From positions 110,921 to 174,920 of the forward strand of contig DATLFA010000057.1 of NCBI GenBank assembly GCA_035525225.1: a stretch of DNA of 64,000 nt. Direction: 5' to 3'. The notes beneath the pieces were generated by a model. It ran no database searches, was not told the DNA's origin, and saw only the letters and a list, made by a program, of their open reading frames with translations. Positions 9,877-17,920 of this stretch are shown here, one piece after another (the stretch's first letter is position 1; each line of letters starts with the position of its first letter). The translations under genes were made by a program, and so were the position numbers. The stretch comes from DATLFA01 sp035525225 (GTDB lineage: Bacteria; Actinomycetota; Acidimicrobiia; Acidimicrobiales; WLNW01).

Positions 9877-10230
9877 CTATGCGCTCTTCGAGTGTTTGTG
9901 CAACTTGTGCGCGTCGAGCACCACGTCGGTGAGAAACATGACGTCATCGACGAAATCGTCTGCGTGAAACGCCCGCGCTTCGTCCTCGGTGCACGGAGAG
10001 ACGAGCTGCGGCATGACGACGACCGCAGGGAACCGCTTGCCGCGAGGCAGCTTCTTCCAGCACGAGGGGTGCCGAAGCTCGACGATCACATCGGGCGTGC
10101 GGTCAGAGGCAACGATCTCGATCTTCGAGCAACCTTCCAGGGCGGCGATGACCGACGGCCAACGTTCTTCGAAGCGCCCGAGTACGAGCACTCGAACGGT
10201 ATGTCGACGCATGGGGTCCTCGATCAACAC
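9877..10230 (-). CDS. Hypothetical protein with a receiver-like beta-alpha pattern
   Basis: A 117-aa protein, not recognised. The N-terminus HTVRVLVLGRFEERWPSVIAA followed by KIEIVASDRTPDVIVELRH resembles the first beta-alpha-beta of response-regulator or nucleotide-binding folds, and FPAVVVMPQL a later strand. No phosphoacceptor Asp is placed convincingly. Two Cys (GCSKIEI, PSCWKK) and a His-rich end (DAHKLHKHSKSA) are notable. The GTG at 10230 and the ATG at 10212 are both possible starts. The 112 nt to cysC hold nothing I can identify. Confidence 0.55.
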   Translation of the reverse strand: MLIEDPMRRHTVRVLVLGRFEERWPSVIAALEGCSKIEIVASDRTPDVIVELRHPSCWKKLPRGKRFPAVVVMPQLVSPCTEDEARAFHADDFVDDVMFLTDVVLDAHKLHKHSKSA

Positions 10231-10342
10231 TAGTCCTATGCGCGCACGGTATCGCTCGTCACGACCCAGCCGACAGGTGTCGTGGCCTCATTTCCCGGCG
10301 GGCCGCGTCACCACTTTTGGCTACGTCCTGGCGGCAAAGCGC

Positions 10343-10957
10343 CTACCTGAGAAGCGACAGCACCGTTGCCGCGAGAGCCGCGGCGTCGCCCGCGTCGGGA
10401 CGCAGCACCAACTCGGGGTTGACCGGCGGTTGGTAGGGGTCATCGATACCGGTGAAGCCAGTGATCTCGCCGGCACGTGCCTTGCGATACAAGCCCTTCG
10501 GGTCTCGGGCCTCGCAGATCTCGATCGGCGTGTCGACGAAGACTTCGACGAACGGCAGCCCGGCAACATCGTGCGCGCGTCGTGCCCGCTCTCGCGCGTG
10601 GCGGTAGGGCGAGATGAGCGGCACCAACGCCACGAGCCCCGCGTCGGCGAACAACCGCGCCACTTCGGCGACGCGACGAACATTTTCGTCGCGATCGGCG
10701 GCGGCGAACCCGAGGTCGGCGTTCAGCCCGTGGCGTAGGTTGTCGCCGTCGAGCACGTATGCCGGCTGACCTGACGCCACCAGTAGCCGTTCGAGTTCGT
10801 TGGCGATCGTCGACTTGCCCGACCCTGACAGGCCGGTGAACCACACGGTGGCGCCCCGCAATCCCAGCGCGGCCCACCGGTCGGCGCGTGAGAACGCAGA
10901 CTCGTGCCACACCACATTGGGGCTCGCACGCGGTGTGTCGGGTTGGACCCCGGTCAC
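10343..10957 (-). CDS. cysC: Adenylyl-sulfate kinase (APS kinase)
   Basis: Phosphorylates adenosine 5'-phosphosulfate to PAPS in sulfate activation. The 204-aa protein has the P-loop GLSGSGKST (residues 42-50), the APS-binding DGDNLRHGLN segment, FADAGLVALVPLISPYR, and FVDTPIEICEARDPKGLYRKAR, all hallmarks of CysC. The GTG start at 10957 overlaps the cysN stop as GTGA, so I take it rather than the longer open frame running back into cysN. It is the last gene of the overlapping cysD-cysN-cysC operon. Confidence 0.95.
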   Translation of the reverse strand: MTGVQPDTPRASPNVVWHESAFSRADRWAALGLRGATVWFTGLSGSGKSTIANELERLLVASGQPAYVLDGDNLRHGLNADLGFAAADRDENVRRVAEVARLFADAGLVALVPLISPYRHARERARRAHDVAGLPFVEVFVDTPIEICEARDPKGLYRKARAGEITGFTGIDDPYQPPVNPELVLRPDAGDAAALAATVLSLLR

Positions 10958-12210
10958 TTTGCTTCGCCGAGGATCATGCCCGCACCGACGGTACTCATCG
11001 TCGTCTCGTCGATCAGGATGAAGCTGCCGGTATGCCGGTTGCGCCGGTACTCGTCGAAGAGCAACGGTGCGGTCGTGCGCAAGGTGACACGACCGATGTC
11101 GTTGAGACGCAGCTGCGTCACGGTCTCGTCTCGGTGCAATGTGTCGACATCGAGCCGGTAGTGCAGATCTATGACGATCGCTCTCGCGGAGCGGGTGGTG
11201 TGCTTGATGGCCAGCTTGGCCCCGGCGGACAGGACTGAACGCTCGCCCATCCAGCACACCATGGCATCGATGTCCTGGCTGACGGTCGGTTGGTTGTGCG
11301 GCCGGCAGATCATGTCGCCGCGCGACACGTCGATGTCGTCCTCGAGCCGCAGCGAAACCGACATCGGTGGGAATGCCTCGTCGATCGGCCCGTCGGCGGT
11401 GTCGATGGCAGCGACTCTGGTCGTGAAACCCGACGGCAGCACCATCACCGAATCGCCCGGCTTGAAGATGCCGGCCGACACCTGGCCGGCGTAGCCGCGA
11501 TAGTCGTGGTGCTCGTCGTTCAACGGGCGCAGCACGTACTGCACGGCAAAGCGAGGGTCGATGAGGTTGCGATCGCTGGCGATGTGCACCTCTTCGAGGT
11601 GGTGCAACAACGACGAACCCTGGTACCAGGGCATGTCGAGCGACCGCTCGACGACGTTGTCGCCGTGCAACGCCGAGATCGGGATGAACGTGAGATCGGC
11701 GACATCGAGCTTCATGGCGAACTCACGAAACTGCGCCTTGACCGCCTCGAACATGTCTTGGTCGTAGCCGACGAGGTCCATCTTGTTGACGCACACGACG
11801 AGATGCGGGATGCGCAGCAACGACGAGATGAACGCGTGTCGCTTGGTCTGTTCGATCACGCCGTTGCGCACGTCGACGAGCACGAGCGCCAGGTCGGCTG
11901 TCGATGCGCCCGTGACCATGTTGCGCGTGTACTGCACGTGTCCGGGCGTGTCGGCGATGATGAACTTGCGCTTGGGAGTCGCGAAGTAGCGGTAGGCGAC
12001 GTCGATGGTGATGCCTTGCTCGCGCTCGGCCCGCAGCCCGTCGGTGAGCAGCGCGAGGTTGACGTAATCGGCGCCCATTTGCGTCGATGCCCGCTCGACT
12101 GCCTCGAGTTGATCCTCGAAGATCGACTTGGTGTCGTAGAGGAGGCGTCCGATGAGTGTCGACTTGCCGTCGTCGACCGAGCCGGCAGTGGCGAAGCGCA
12201 GCAACTCCAT
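10954..12210 (-). CDS. cysN: Sulfate adenylyltransferase large subunit (GTPase)
   Basis: The GTP-hydrolysing subunit that drives ATP sulfurylase. It is 418 aa from ATG 12210 (MELLRFATAG). The translation-factor GTPase motifs are G1 SVDDGKST (11-18), G3 DTPGHVQYTRN and G4 NKMDL, followed by EF-Tu-like domains II and III. It begins one base inside the cysD stop (TGATG) and ends in a GTGA overlap with cysC. There is no fused CysC kinase domain, unlike mycobacterial CysNC, because cysC is a separate gene here. Confidence 0.96.
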   Translation of the reverse strand: MELLRFATAGSVDDGKSTLIGRLLYDTKSIFEDQLEAVERASTQMGADYVNLALLTDGLRAEREQGITIDVAYRYFATPKRKFIIADTPGHVQYTRNMVTGASTADLALVLVDVRNGVIEQTKRHAFISSLLRIPHLVVCVNKMDLVGYDQDMFEAVKAQFREFAMKLDVADLTFIPISALHGDNVVERSLDMPWYQGSSLLHHLEEVHIASDRNLIDPRFAVQYVLRPLNDEHHDYRGYAGQVSAGIFKPGDSVMVLPSGFTTRVAAIDTADGPIDEAFPPMSVSLRLEDDIDVSRGDMICRPHNQPTVSQDIDAMVCWMGERSVLSAGAKLAIKHTTRSARAIVIDLHYRLDVDTLHRDETVTQLRLNDIGRVTLRTTAPLLFDEYRRNRHTGSFILIDETTMSTVGAGMILGEAK

Positions 12211-13115
12211 CAGAAGTACCCCTCGCGCTTGCGGTCTTCCATGCCCGCTTCGGAGATGCGGTCGTCGGCACGCGTCGCGCCTCGTTCGGTGATGCGAGAC
12301 GCGGCCACCTCGGCGATCACCTTGACGATGGTGTCGGCGTTGGACTCGACCGCACCGGTACACGTCGCGTCGCCGACGGTGCGGAAGCGAACGGTCTTTT
12401 CGACCACCTGCTCGCGCTCGAGCAGCTGGATGAACGGAGTGATCGCCAACCACATGCCGTCGCGGTCGAACACTCGACGCCGGTGCGCGTAGTAGATGGT
12501 GGGAAGCTCGATGTCCTCTTCGGCGATGTACTGCCAGATGTCGAGCTCGGTCCAGTTGCTGATCGGGAACGCGCGGATGTGTTCACCGCGGCGCAGCCGG
12601 CCGTTGTAGAGCTGCCACAGCTCGGGGCGCTGGTTCTTGGGATCCCATTGCCCGAACTCGTCGCGGAAGCTGAAGACCCGCTCCTTCGCCCGCGCCTTCT
12701 CCTCGTCGCGGCGAGCGCCGCCGAACACGGCGTCGAAGCGGTGCTCTTCGATAGCGTCGAGCAGCGTGGTCGTTTGGAGGCGGTTGCGCGACGCCCGCGG
12801 ACCGGTCTCTTCGACCACCCGGCCGACGTCGATCGAGGCCTGCACCGACGCCACGATCAACCGGGCGCCGAGCTCCGCGACGCGCCGATCGCGATAGTCG
12901 AGCACCTCGTCGAAGTTGTGCCCCGTGTCGACGTGCATCACCGGGAACGGCAGCCGGCAGGGCCAGAACGCCTTGTTCGCCAGGTGGAGCATGACCGCCG
13001 AGTCCTTGCCGCCGGAGAAGAGCAGCACGGGGCGCTCGAACTCGGCGGCGACCTCACGGATGATGTGGATCGACTCCGCTTCGAGTTCACGCAACTGGGT
13101 CAGCTCGTATGCCAC
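12210..13115 (-). CDS. cysD: Sulfate adenylyltransferase small subunit
   Basis: The catalytic ATP sulfurylase subunit of the PAPS-reductase/PP-loop family, 301 aa. The PP-loop LLFSGGKDSAVMLHLA lies at residues 31-46, and HVDTGHNFDEVL, FGGARRDEEKARAKER and PISNWTELDIWQYI are family signatures. First gene of cysD-cysN-cysC. The GTG start at 13115 is 8 nt after TACGAT (13129-13124 on this strand), with no Shine-Dalgarno, so the operon mRNA is probably leaderless. The divergent cysQ promoter lies about 100 bp away, with one palindromic repeat between. Confidence 0.95.
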   Translation of the reverse strand: MAYELTQLRELEAESIHIIREVAAEFERPVLLFSGGKDSAVMLHLANKAFWPCRLPFPVMHVDTGHNFDEVLDYRDRRVAELGARLIVASVQASIDVGRVVEETGPRASRNRLQTTTLLDAIEEHRFDAVFGGARRDEEKARAKERVFSFRDEFGQWDPKNQRPELWQLYNGRLRRGEHIRAFPISNWTELDIWQYIAEEDIELPTIYYAHRRRVFDRDGMWLAITPFIQLLEREQVVEKTVRFRTVGDATCTGAVESNADTIVKVIAEVAASRITERGATRADDRISEAGMEDRKREGYF

Positions 13116-13151
13116 GGCGAGAAATCGTACCGGTCAAGTCGGGATTTGGCG

Positions 13152-13196
13152 ACGCTCGGGCCCTGTTTCCCGCTCTGCCGAGGGCCGCTCGGGCCC
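13152..13196. repeat. Copy B of the GGGCCGCTCGGGCCC palindrome, extended 45-bp form
   Basis: The 15-bp core is at 13182-13196. It is preceded by CCCGCTC (13169-13175) and ACGCTCGGGCC (13152-13162). The same three blocks in the same order recur in copy C at 40382-40425, with different spacer bases. Copy B lies in the divergent cysD/cysQ promoter region. Confidence 0.7.
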
Positions 13197-13229
13197 CCGA
13201 CGGCTGTTGCATTCGCTACCGTGACCGGA

Positions 13230-14003
13230 ATGCCCCAATCGCCGTCCGCGCCGCCCGTCGCGTCCCCGTCGGATCATCTCGAGGCGGCCCGGATCGCGAC
13301 GATGACGGGCGAGCTCCTGCTGGCCCTGCGCGACGAGCTGATCGCCGCCCGCGCCCATCGCGGCGTGCTCAAGCGCGAAGGCGACCGTCAGGCGCACGAC
13401 CTGATCATGAGCGAACTCGCACGCACCCGGCCCGGCGACGCGGTCTTGTCCGAGGAAGGGCGCGACCGTCCCGAGCGCCTCGTCGCGGATCGCGTGTGGA
13501 TAGTCGACCCGCTCGACGGCACCCGCGAATACGGCGAAGGCCGCCAGGACTGGGCAGTTCATATCGCGCTCGTCATCGCCAACCAACCGGTGGCCGGCGC
13601 CGTCGCGTTGCCGGCGCTCGGGCTCACGCTTTCGACGGCCGACCCTCCCCCACTCGTCCCGCTGCACTCGGGCCCACCGCGCATGATCGTCAGCCGCAGT
13701 CGCCCGCCGGTGGCTGCGCTCATCGTCGCCGAGGCGATCGGTGCCGAGCTGATCTCGCTCGGTTCGGCGGGCGCCAAGACGATGGCCGTCGTGCTCGGCG
13801 AGGCCGACATCTACGCCCACTCGGGCGGTCAGTACGAGTGGGACTCGTGCGCGCCGATCGCGGTCGCGCGGGCCGCGCATCTGCACGCGTCACGCATCGA
13901 CGGCAGCGAGCTCGTCTACAACCAGCCCGACTCGTATCTGCCCGATCTGCTCGTGTGCCACCCCGACCTCGCGGCAGCGGCGCTGGGTGCACTGCGTGGT
14001 TGA
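13230..14003 (+). CDS. cysQ: 3'(2'),5'-bisphosphate nucleotidase CysQ-like (inositol monophosphatase family)
   Basis: A 257-aa lithium-sensitive phosphatase family member. DAVLSEEG supplies the first metal-binding Glu, IVDPLDGTREY the Asp-Pro-Leu-Asp-Gly-Thr core, and GGQYEWDSCAP the second metal site (WDxxAP). Its position opposite cysDNC supports a role in removing 3'-phosphoadenosine 5'-phosphate or PAPS, though such enzymes also act on inositol phosphates. The ATG at 13230 is 7 nt after TACCGT (13217-13222), so I choose this leaderless start; a GTG at 13221 is in frame. Confidence 0.9.
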   Translation: MPQSPSAPPVASPSDHLEAARIATMTGELLLALRDELIAARAHRGVLKREGDRQAHDLIMSELARTRPGDAVLSEEGRDRPERLVADRVWIVDPLDGTREYGEGRQDWAVHIALVIANQPVAGAVALPALGLTLSTADPPPLVPLHSGPPRMIVSRSRPPVAALIVAEAIGAELISLGSAGAKTMAVVLGEADIYAHSGGQYEWDSCAPIAVARAAHLHASRIDGSELVYNQPDSYLPDLLVCHPDLAAAALGALRG

Positions 14004-15645
14004 CGTCAAGGGTGGGCCTCTCGATCTCTCGGTGGGCGCGTTCAGCGACAACCCACCGTGGCTGATCCGCGCGGAGGACTTGACGTGGCGCGTCGGGCTC
14101 TCGGCCATCCGGTCGGTGGCGCGCCGCCAAGTACCCGAGATGATCGCGCCGCGCCGTTGGCCGGGCCGCCGGGCCCTGCGCGTCGTCACCGTGATCGGCC
14201 GCGCGGGCGCAACGTGGTGGCTGCGAGAGCGGCGGAGCGAATCGAAGACGGCCAGCCGTGCCGCGATCTCGCGCCGCATGCGCGTCGCGGCCGAACAGCT
14301 CGGCCCGACCTACATCAAGCTCGGTCAGATCATCTCGAGCGGGCAGGGCATCTTTCCAGCCGAGCTCGTCGACGAGTTCAAGAAATGTCGAGACCAAGTA
14401 CCGCCCGAATCGTACGAAACCGTGAAGCGCGTCATCGAAGAGGACTTCGGCATGGCGCTGCAAGAAGTGTTCGCGGAGTTCGATGCCACACCACTGGCGT
14501 CGGCCTCGATCGCACAGGTGCACCGTGCCCGCGTGCGCCCCGAGTTCGTCGCGCCGTTCGTCGGTGACGGCCCCGTGCCGACCGAGCCGGTCGAGGTCGT
14601 GGTCAAGGTGCAGCGCCCACAGGTAGCCGATCTCGTGCGGCGCGACCTGGGCGTGTTGGCGTGGCTGGCGCCGTTTCTCGTCGGGCGTATCGAGGTCGCG
14701 GCACTCGCGAACCCGCCGGCGTTGGTCGAGGTGTTCGCGGAGACCATTTCCGAAGAGCTCGACTTCCGCCTCGAGGCCGAGAACATGATCGACGTCGCGC
14801 AGACCCTCGTCGAGTTGGAGCAGCGCGGCTATGTCATCCCGCGCCCGCACCCGACGCTGGTGACGCGACGAGTGCTCGTCATGGAACGGCTGTCGGGCTT
14901 CGCGTTCGACGACGTCGAGAGCATCAAGAACGCCGGTGTCGACACCCACGAGATCATTCGCACCGGGATGATCGGGTTCATGGAGGGCGCGCTGCTGCAC
15001 GGCATCTTCCACGGTGACCTCCACGGCGGCAACCTCTTCGTGATGCCCGATGGGCGTACCGCACTACTCGACTTCGGGATCACCGGGCGACTCTCGACCC
15101 CGCGGCGGCTGGCGTTCGTGCGGTTGCTCATCGCGGGCACCATGAACGACGCCAAAGGACAGCTCGCCGCGCTGCGCGATTTGGGCGCGCTGCCGCGCGA
15201 TGTCGATCTCGACGCGGTATCGCGTGACCTCGGCCTGGACCAACCGCCGGTCGACCCGACACAACTCACCAGCGATCAGCTCATCGCCGAATTGCAGCGG
15301 GTCACCAAGGCGTTGGTGAGCTACGGCGCGAAGATCCCGAAAGAGCTGCTGCTGTTCGTGAAGAACATGGTCTTCCTCGACGGCGCGATCGCGGCACTGG
15401 CGCCCGACCTCGACCTGCTGGGCGAAGTACAGAACATCGCGCTCTACTTCGCGCAGACCCACGGCATGCGCCTCGCGGCGGAGGTCGGCATCGACCCGAT
15501 GACGTGGCAGCTCGACATGGACGGCGTCAAGGGCAGTTTCGGTGTCGATCCGACCGTCGAGAGCCTCACCTACCGCGAGCTCACCGAGCGCCGTGCGCTC
15601 ATCCGCGAGCGCATGGAGAAGCATCGCCGGCGACGCCACCGGTAG
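13987..15645 (+). CDS. ABC1/UbiB-family atypical protein kinase
   Basis: A 552-aa member of the ABC1 (AarF/UbiB/ADCK) family, kinase-fold ATPases linked to isoprenoid lipid or quinone metabolism. The signature motifs are present: KLGQIISS (the KxGQ motif), ASASIAQVHRA (an Ala-rich loop replacing the usual Gly-rich loop), HGDLHGGNLF (catalytic loop) and LLDFGITGRL (DFG). The C-terminal helix bundle lacks the strong membrane anchors of E. coli UbiB. It overlaps the end of cysQ by 17 nt; GTG codons at 13987 and 13996 are both possible starts. The stop TAG at 15643 doubles as part of the nucS -10 element. Confidence 0.92.
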   Translation: MHCVVDVKGGPLDLSVGAFSDNPPWLIRAEDLTWRVGLSAIRSVARRQVPEMIAPRRWPGRRALRVVTVIGRAGATWWLRERRSESKTASRAAISRRMRVAAEQLGPTYIKLGQIISSGQGIFPAELVDEFKKCRDQVPPESYETVKRVIEEDFGMALQEVFAEFDATPLASASIAQVHRARVRPEFVAPFVGDGPVPTEPVEVVVKVQRPQVADLVRRDLGVLAWLAPFLVGRIEVAALANPPALVEVFAETISEELDFRLEAENMIDVAQTLVELEQRGYVIPRPHPTLVTRRVLVMERLSGFAFDDVESIKNAGVDTHEIIRTGMIGFMEGALLHGIFHGDLHGGNLFVMPDGRTALLDFGITGRLSTPRRLAFVRLLIAGTMNDAKGQLAALRDLGALPRDVDLDAVSRDLGLDQPPVDPTQLTSDQLIAELQRVTKALVSYGAKIPKELLLFVKNMVFLDGAIAALAPDLDLLGEVQNIALYFAQTHGMRLAAEVGIDPMTWQLDMDGVKGSFGVDPTVESLTYRELTERRALIRERMEKHRRRRHR

Positions 15646-15654
15646 ATTCGCCGC

Positions 15655-16311
15655 ATGCGCCTCGTCATCGCTCGCTGTGCCGTGGACTATCAGGGACGGC
15701 TCGACGCGCACCTTCCCGAAGCGGTGCGCCTCATCATGGTCAAGGCGGACGGCTGCGTCGCGATCCACGCCGACGGTGGCGCGTACAAGCCGCTCAATTG
15801 GATGAACGCACCCAATCAGTTGGCCATCGACGACAACGTATGGGTCGTCACCAACGGCAAGGACAAGATCACCGTCACGATCTTCGAAGTGCTGTCCGAT
15901 GTCAGCCACGAGCTCGGTGCCGACCCCGGCTTGCAGAAGGACGGCGTCGAGGCGCATCTCCAAGTGCTGCTCGCCGCCAAACCTTCGGTCATCGCCGAGG
16001 GGTTACGTCTCGTGCGACGCGAGTACCCGACCGACATCGGCCCGGTCGACCTCTTGTGTCGTGACATCGAAGGCCGCGTGGTTGCGGTCGAGATCAAGCG
16101 GCGGGGCGAGATCGACGGCGTCGAGCAACTCACGCGGTACCTCGACTATCTCAACCGCGATCCACTACTGCGGCCCGTGCGGGGGGTGTTCGTCGCGCAG
16201 GAGATCAAGCCGCAAGCCAAGGTGCTGGCGTCGACTCGCGACATCGCCTGCATCGAGGTCGACTACAACGAGTTGCGGGGCATCGAGTCGGACGAGCTTC
16301 GGTTGTTCTGA
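15655..16311 (+). CDS. nucS: Mismatch-specific endonuclease NucS/EndoMS
   Basis: A 218-aa nuclease that cuts both strands at G-T, G-G and T-T mismatches, providing non-canonical mismatch repair in Actinobacteria and Archaea that lack MutS/MutL. The N-terminal DNA-binding half starts MRLVIARCAVDYQGRL. The C-terminal RecB-like nuclease has IGPVDLLCRD and VVAVEIKRRG with the catalytic Asp, Glu and Lys. The C-terminus IESDELRLF suits the beta-clamp-binding tail of this family. TAGATT (15643-15648) lies 6 nt before the ATG, so the gene is probably leaderless. It is followed by a terminator hairpin at 16371. Confidence 0.96.
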   Translation: MRLVIARCAVDYQGRLDAHLPEAVRLIMVKADGCVAIHADGGAYKPLNWMNAPNQLAIDDNVWVVTNGKDKITVTIFEVLSDVSHELGADPGLQKDGVEAHLQVLLAAKPSVIAEGLRLVRREYPTDIGPVDLLCRDIEGRVVAVEIKRRGEIDGVEQLTRYLDYLNRDPLLRPVRGVFVAQEIKPQAKVLASTRDIACIEVDYNELRGIESDELRLF

Positions 16312-16370
16312 TCCACGCGGCGTTGCCGAGGTTGACCGATGCGGGCGCGCCTGTTCTGCTCTGCTAGTCG

Positions 16371-16393
16371 AAAAGCACGGTCGGCGTGCTTTT
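16371..16393 (+). terminator. Intrinsic terminator downstream of nucS
   Basis: AAAAGCAC at 16371-16378 pairs perfectly with GTGCTTTT at 16386-16393 around a 7-nt GGTCGGC loop. The stem's own TTTT end serves as a short U-tract, and the complementary AAAA makes it potentially active in both directions. It is 60 nt after the nucS stop. The rest of 16312-16498 shows only the -10 element of the next gene. Confidence 0.6.
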
Positions 16394-16498
16394 GGGCTGA
16401 GATCGAGGAACCCGCCGGCAACGCTGGTGCGCGTCGATCTGGGCGTCGAGGCGGCGTTCGATGCCGAGGCCCTCGCCGGCAGTATCTAGGCTCTTTCC

Positions 16499-17920
16499 GT
16501 GCGCTACGACGATCGGATGTCCGACTTCGATCGCATCATGTGGGTCATCGAGACGAACCCCTTGCTGCGCAGCACGATCACCGCGATCACGGTGCTCGAC
16601 CGCACGCCCGATCGCGCTCGCGTCATGCACCGCGTCGATCGGGCCACCCGCAACATCCCGCGGCTACGCCAGCGCGTCGTGTGGAATCCGTACTCGATCG
16701 CGCCGCCACGGTGGGAGTTCGACCCCCACTTCGACCTCTCGTACCACGTGCGCTTCGCATCGGCGGGCGGCCGCAATACCTTCGACGACGTCATCGCGCT
16801 CGTCGAGCCCATGGTCATGCAGAGCTTCGACCGCGATCGGCCCCTGTGGGAGTTCGTCGTGATCGAAGACCTCGTCGACGGGCAAGCCGCGCTGATCACC
16901 AAGCTGCACCACACCATCACCGACGGCATCGGCGCGGTGAGGCTGTTGCTCGAACTGGTCGACCTCGAACCCGAACCCGCGTACGAAGCCGACATGGCGC
17001 CCGAGCCCGACGTCGTCGTGCTCAACCAGGCACAGCGATTCAGAGGCGCGCTGCGTCACGAGGCACACCGGCAGAAACAGTTCGTGCAACGCGGCTTCGA
17101 AATCGTCGACCGCCTGCGCGAAGACCCCGCCACCACGACCCGGGGCGCCGCCGCGGTCGTGGGTTCGGTGGGCCGTGCCGCGCGGTCGGGCATCAAGCCG
17201 CTCTCACCGCTGATGCAGGGCCGCTCGACCTCGAGCAGCCTGCACACCTTCGATGTCGACGTGAGCGCACTGAAGGCCGCTGCCCGGGTCGCGCACGCCA
17301 AGCTCAACGACGCGCTCGTCGTCGCGGTCGCGAATGGCCTCAACCGCTATCACGACGCCATGGGCATGCCGGTCGAGCGACTGCGCATGGGTATGGCCAT
17401 CAACAATCGTTTCGCAGAGCGCGCCGATCGTTCGGGCAACGAATTCGTACCGGCGCGCTTCGAGGTACCGATCGCCATCGAAGATCCGATCGAGCACATG
17501 CGCACCATGCGCGACCTCATCCGTTCGCAGCGAGACGAGCCGATGTTGTCGTTGATGGAGCCACTCACCAGCCTCGTCAGCCGGCTGCCCCGCTTCGTCG
17601 TCACCAACTTGTTCACCGCGGCGCTGCGCGGGCAGGACTTCAATGTGAGCAACGTGCCCGGCGCCGACATCGAGGCCTACTTCGCAGGTTCCACGATCGT
17701 CGCGCAGTATCCGATCGGCCCGCTCGGCGGCGCCGCCGTCAACGTCACGTTGCTCAGCTATCTCGGCACCGCGTACATCGGCCTCAACATCGACCGTGCC
17801 GCGATCACCGAGATCGACTTGTTCGTCGACTGCATCCAGCAGGGTCTCGAGGCAGTGGTGCACGCCGGTCACAAGCCGGCTCACAAACCGGCTCGCAAAC
17901 GGGCGAGGTCTCGCCGTTGA
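16499..17920 (+). CDS. Wax ester synthase/diacylglycerol acyltransferase (WS/DGAT)
   Basis: A 473-aa acyltransferase transferring acyl-CoA to long-chain alcohols or diacylglycerol, for storage-lipid synthesis at the membrane. The active-site motif KLHHTITDG (HHxxxDG) is intact near residue 142. PLWEFVVIEDLVDG precedes it, and the C-terminal half has NVSNVPG and ISYLGTAYIGLNID-like strands of the family. The very basic C-terminus (KPAHKPARKRARS) may bind membrane. GTG 16499 follows TAGGCT (16487-16492) by 6 nt, so it is leaderless. Its stop overlaps the next start (TTGA), coupling it to the flavoprotein reductase. Confidence 0.92.
   Translation: MRYDDRMSDFDRIMWVIETNPLLRSTITAITVLDRTPDRARVMHRVDRATRNIPRLRQRVVWNPYSIAPPRWEFDPHFDLSYHVRFASAGGRNTFDDVIALVEPMVMQSFDRDRPLWEFVVIEDLVDGQAALITKLHHTITDGIGAVRLLLELVDLEPEPAYEADMAPEPDVVVLNQAQRFRGALRHEAHRQKQFVQRGFEIVDRLREDPATTTRGAAAVVGSVGRAARSGIKPLSPLMQGRSTSSSLHTFDVDVSALKAAARVAHAKLNDALVVAVANGLNRYHDAMGMPVERLRMGMAINNRFAERADRSGNEFVPARFEVPIAIEDPIEHMRTMRDLIRSQRDEPMLSLMEPLTSLVSRLPRFVVTNLFTAALRGQDFNVSNVPGADIEAYFAGSTIVAQYPIGPLGGAAVNVTLLSYLGTAYIGLNIDRAAITEIDLFVDCIQQGLEAVVHAGHKPAHKPARKRARSRR

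Noticed and set aside
12156..13229. Plus-strand open frame extending cysQ far upstream
   Set aside because: It is antisense to cysD. The phosphatase fold begins after 13230, where a TACCGT -10 lies 7 nt before the ATG.
13720..15024. Minus-strand open frame of 434 codons opposite cysQ and the ABC1 kinase gene
   Set aside because: No recognisable motifs; both plus-strand genes have complete family signatures.
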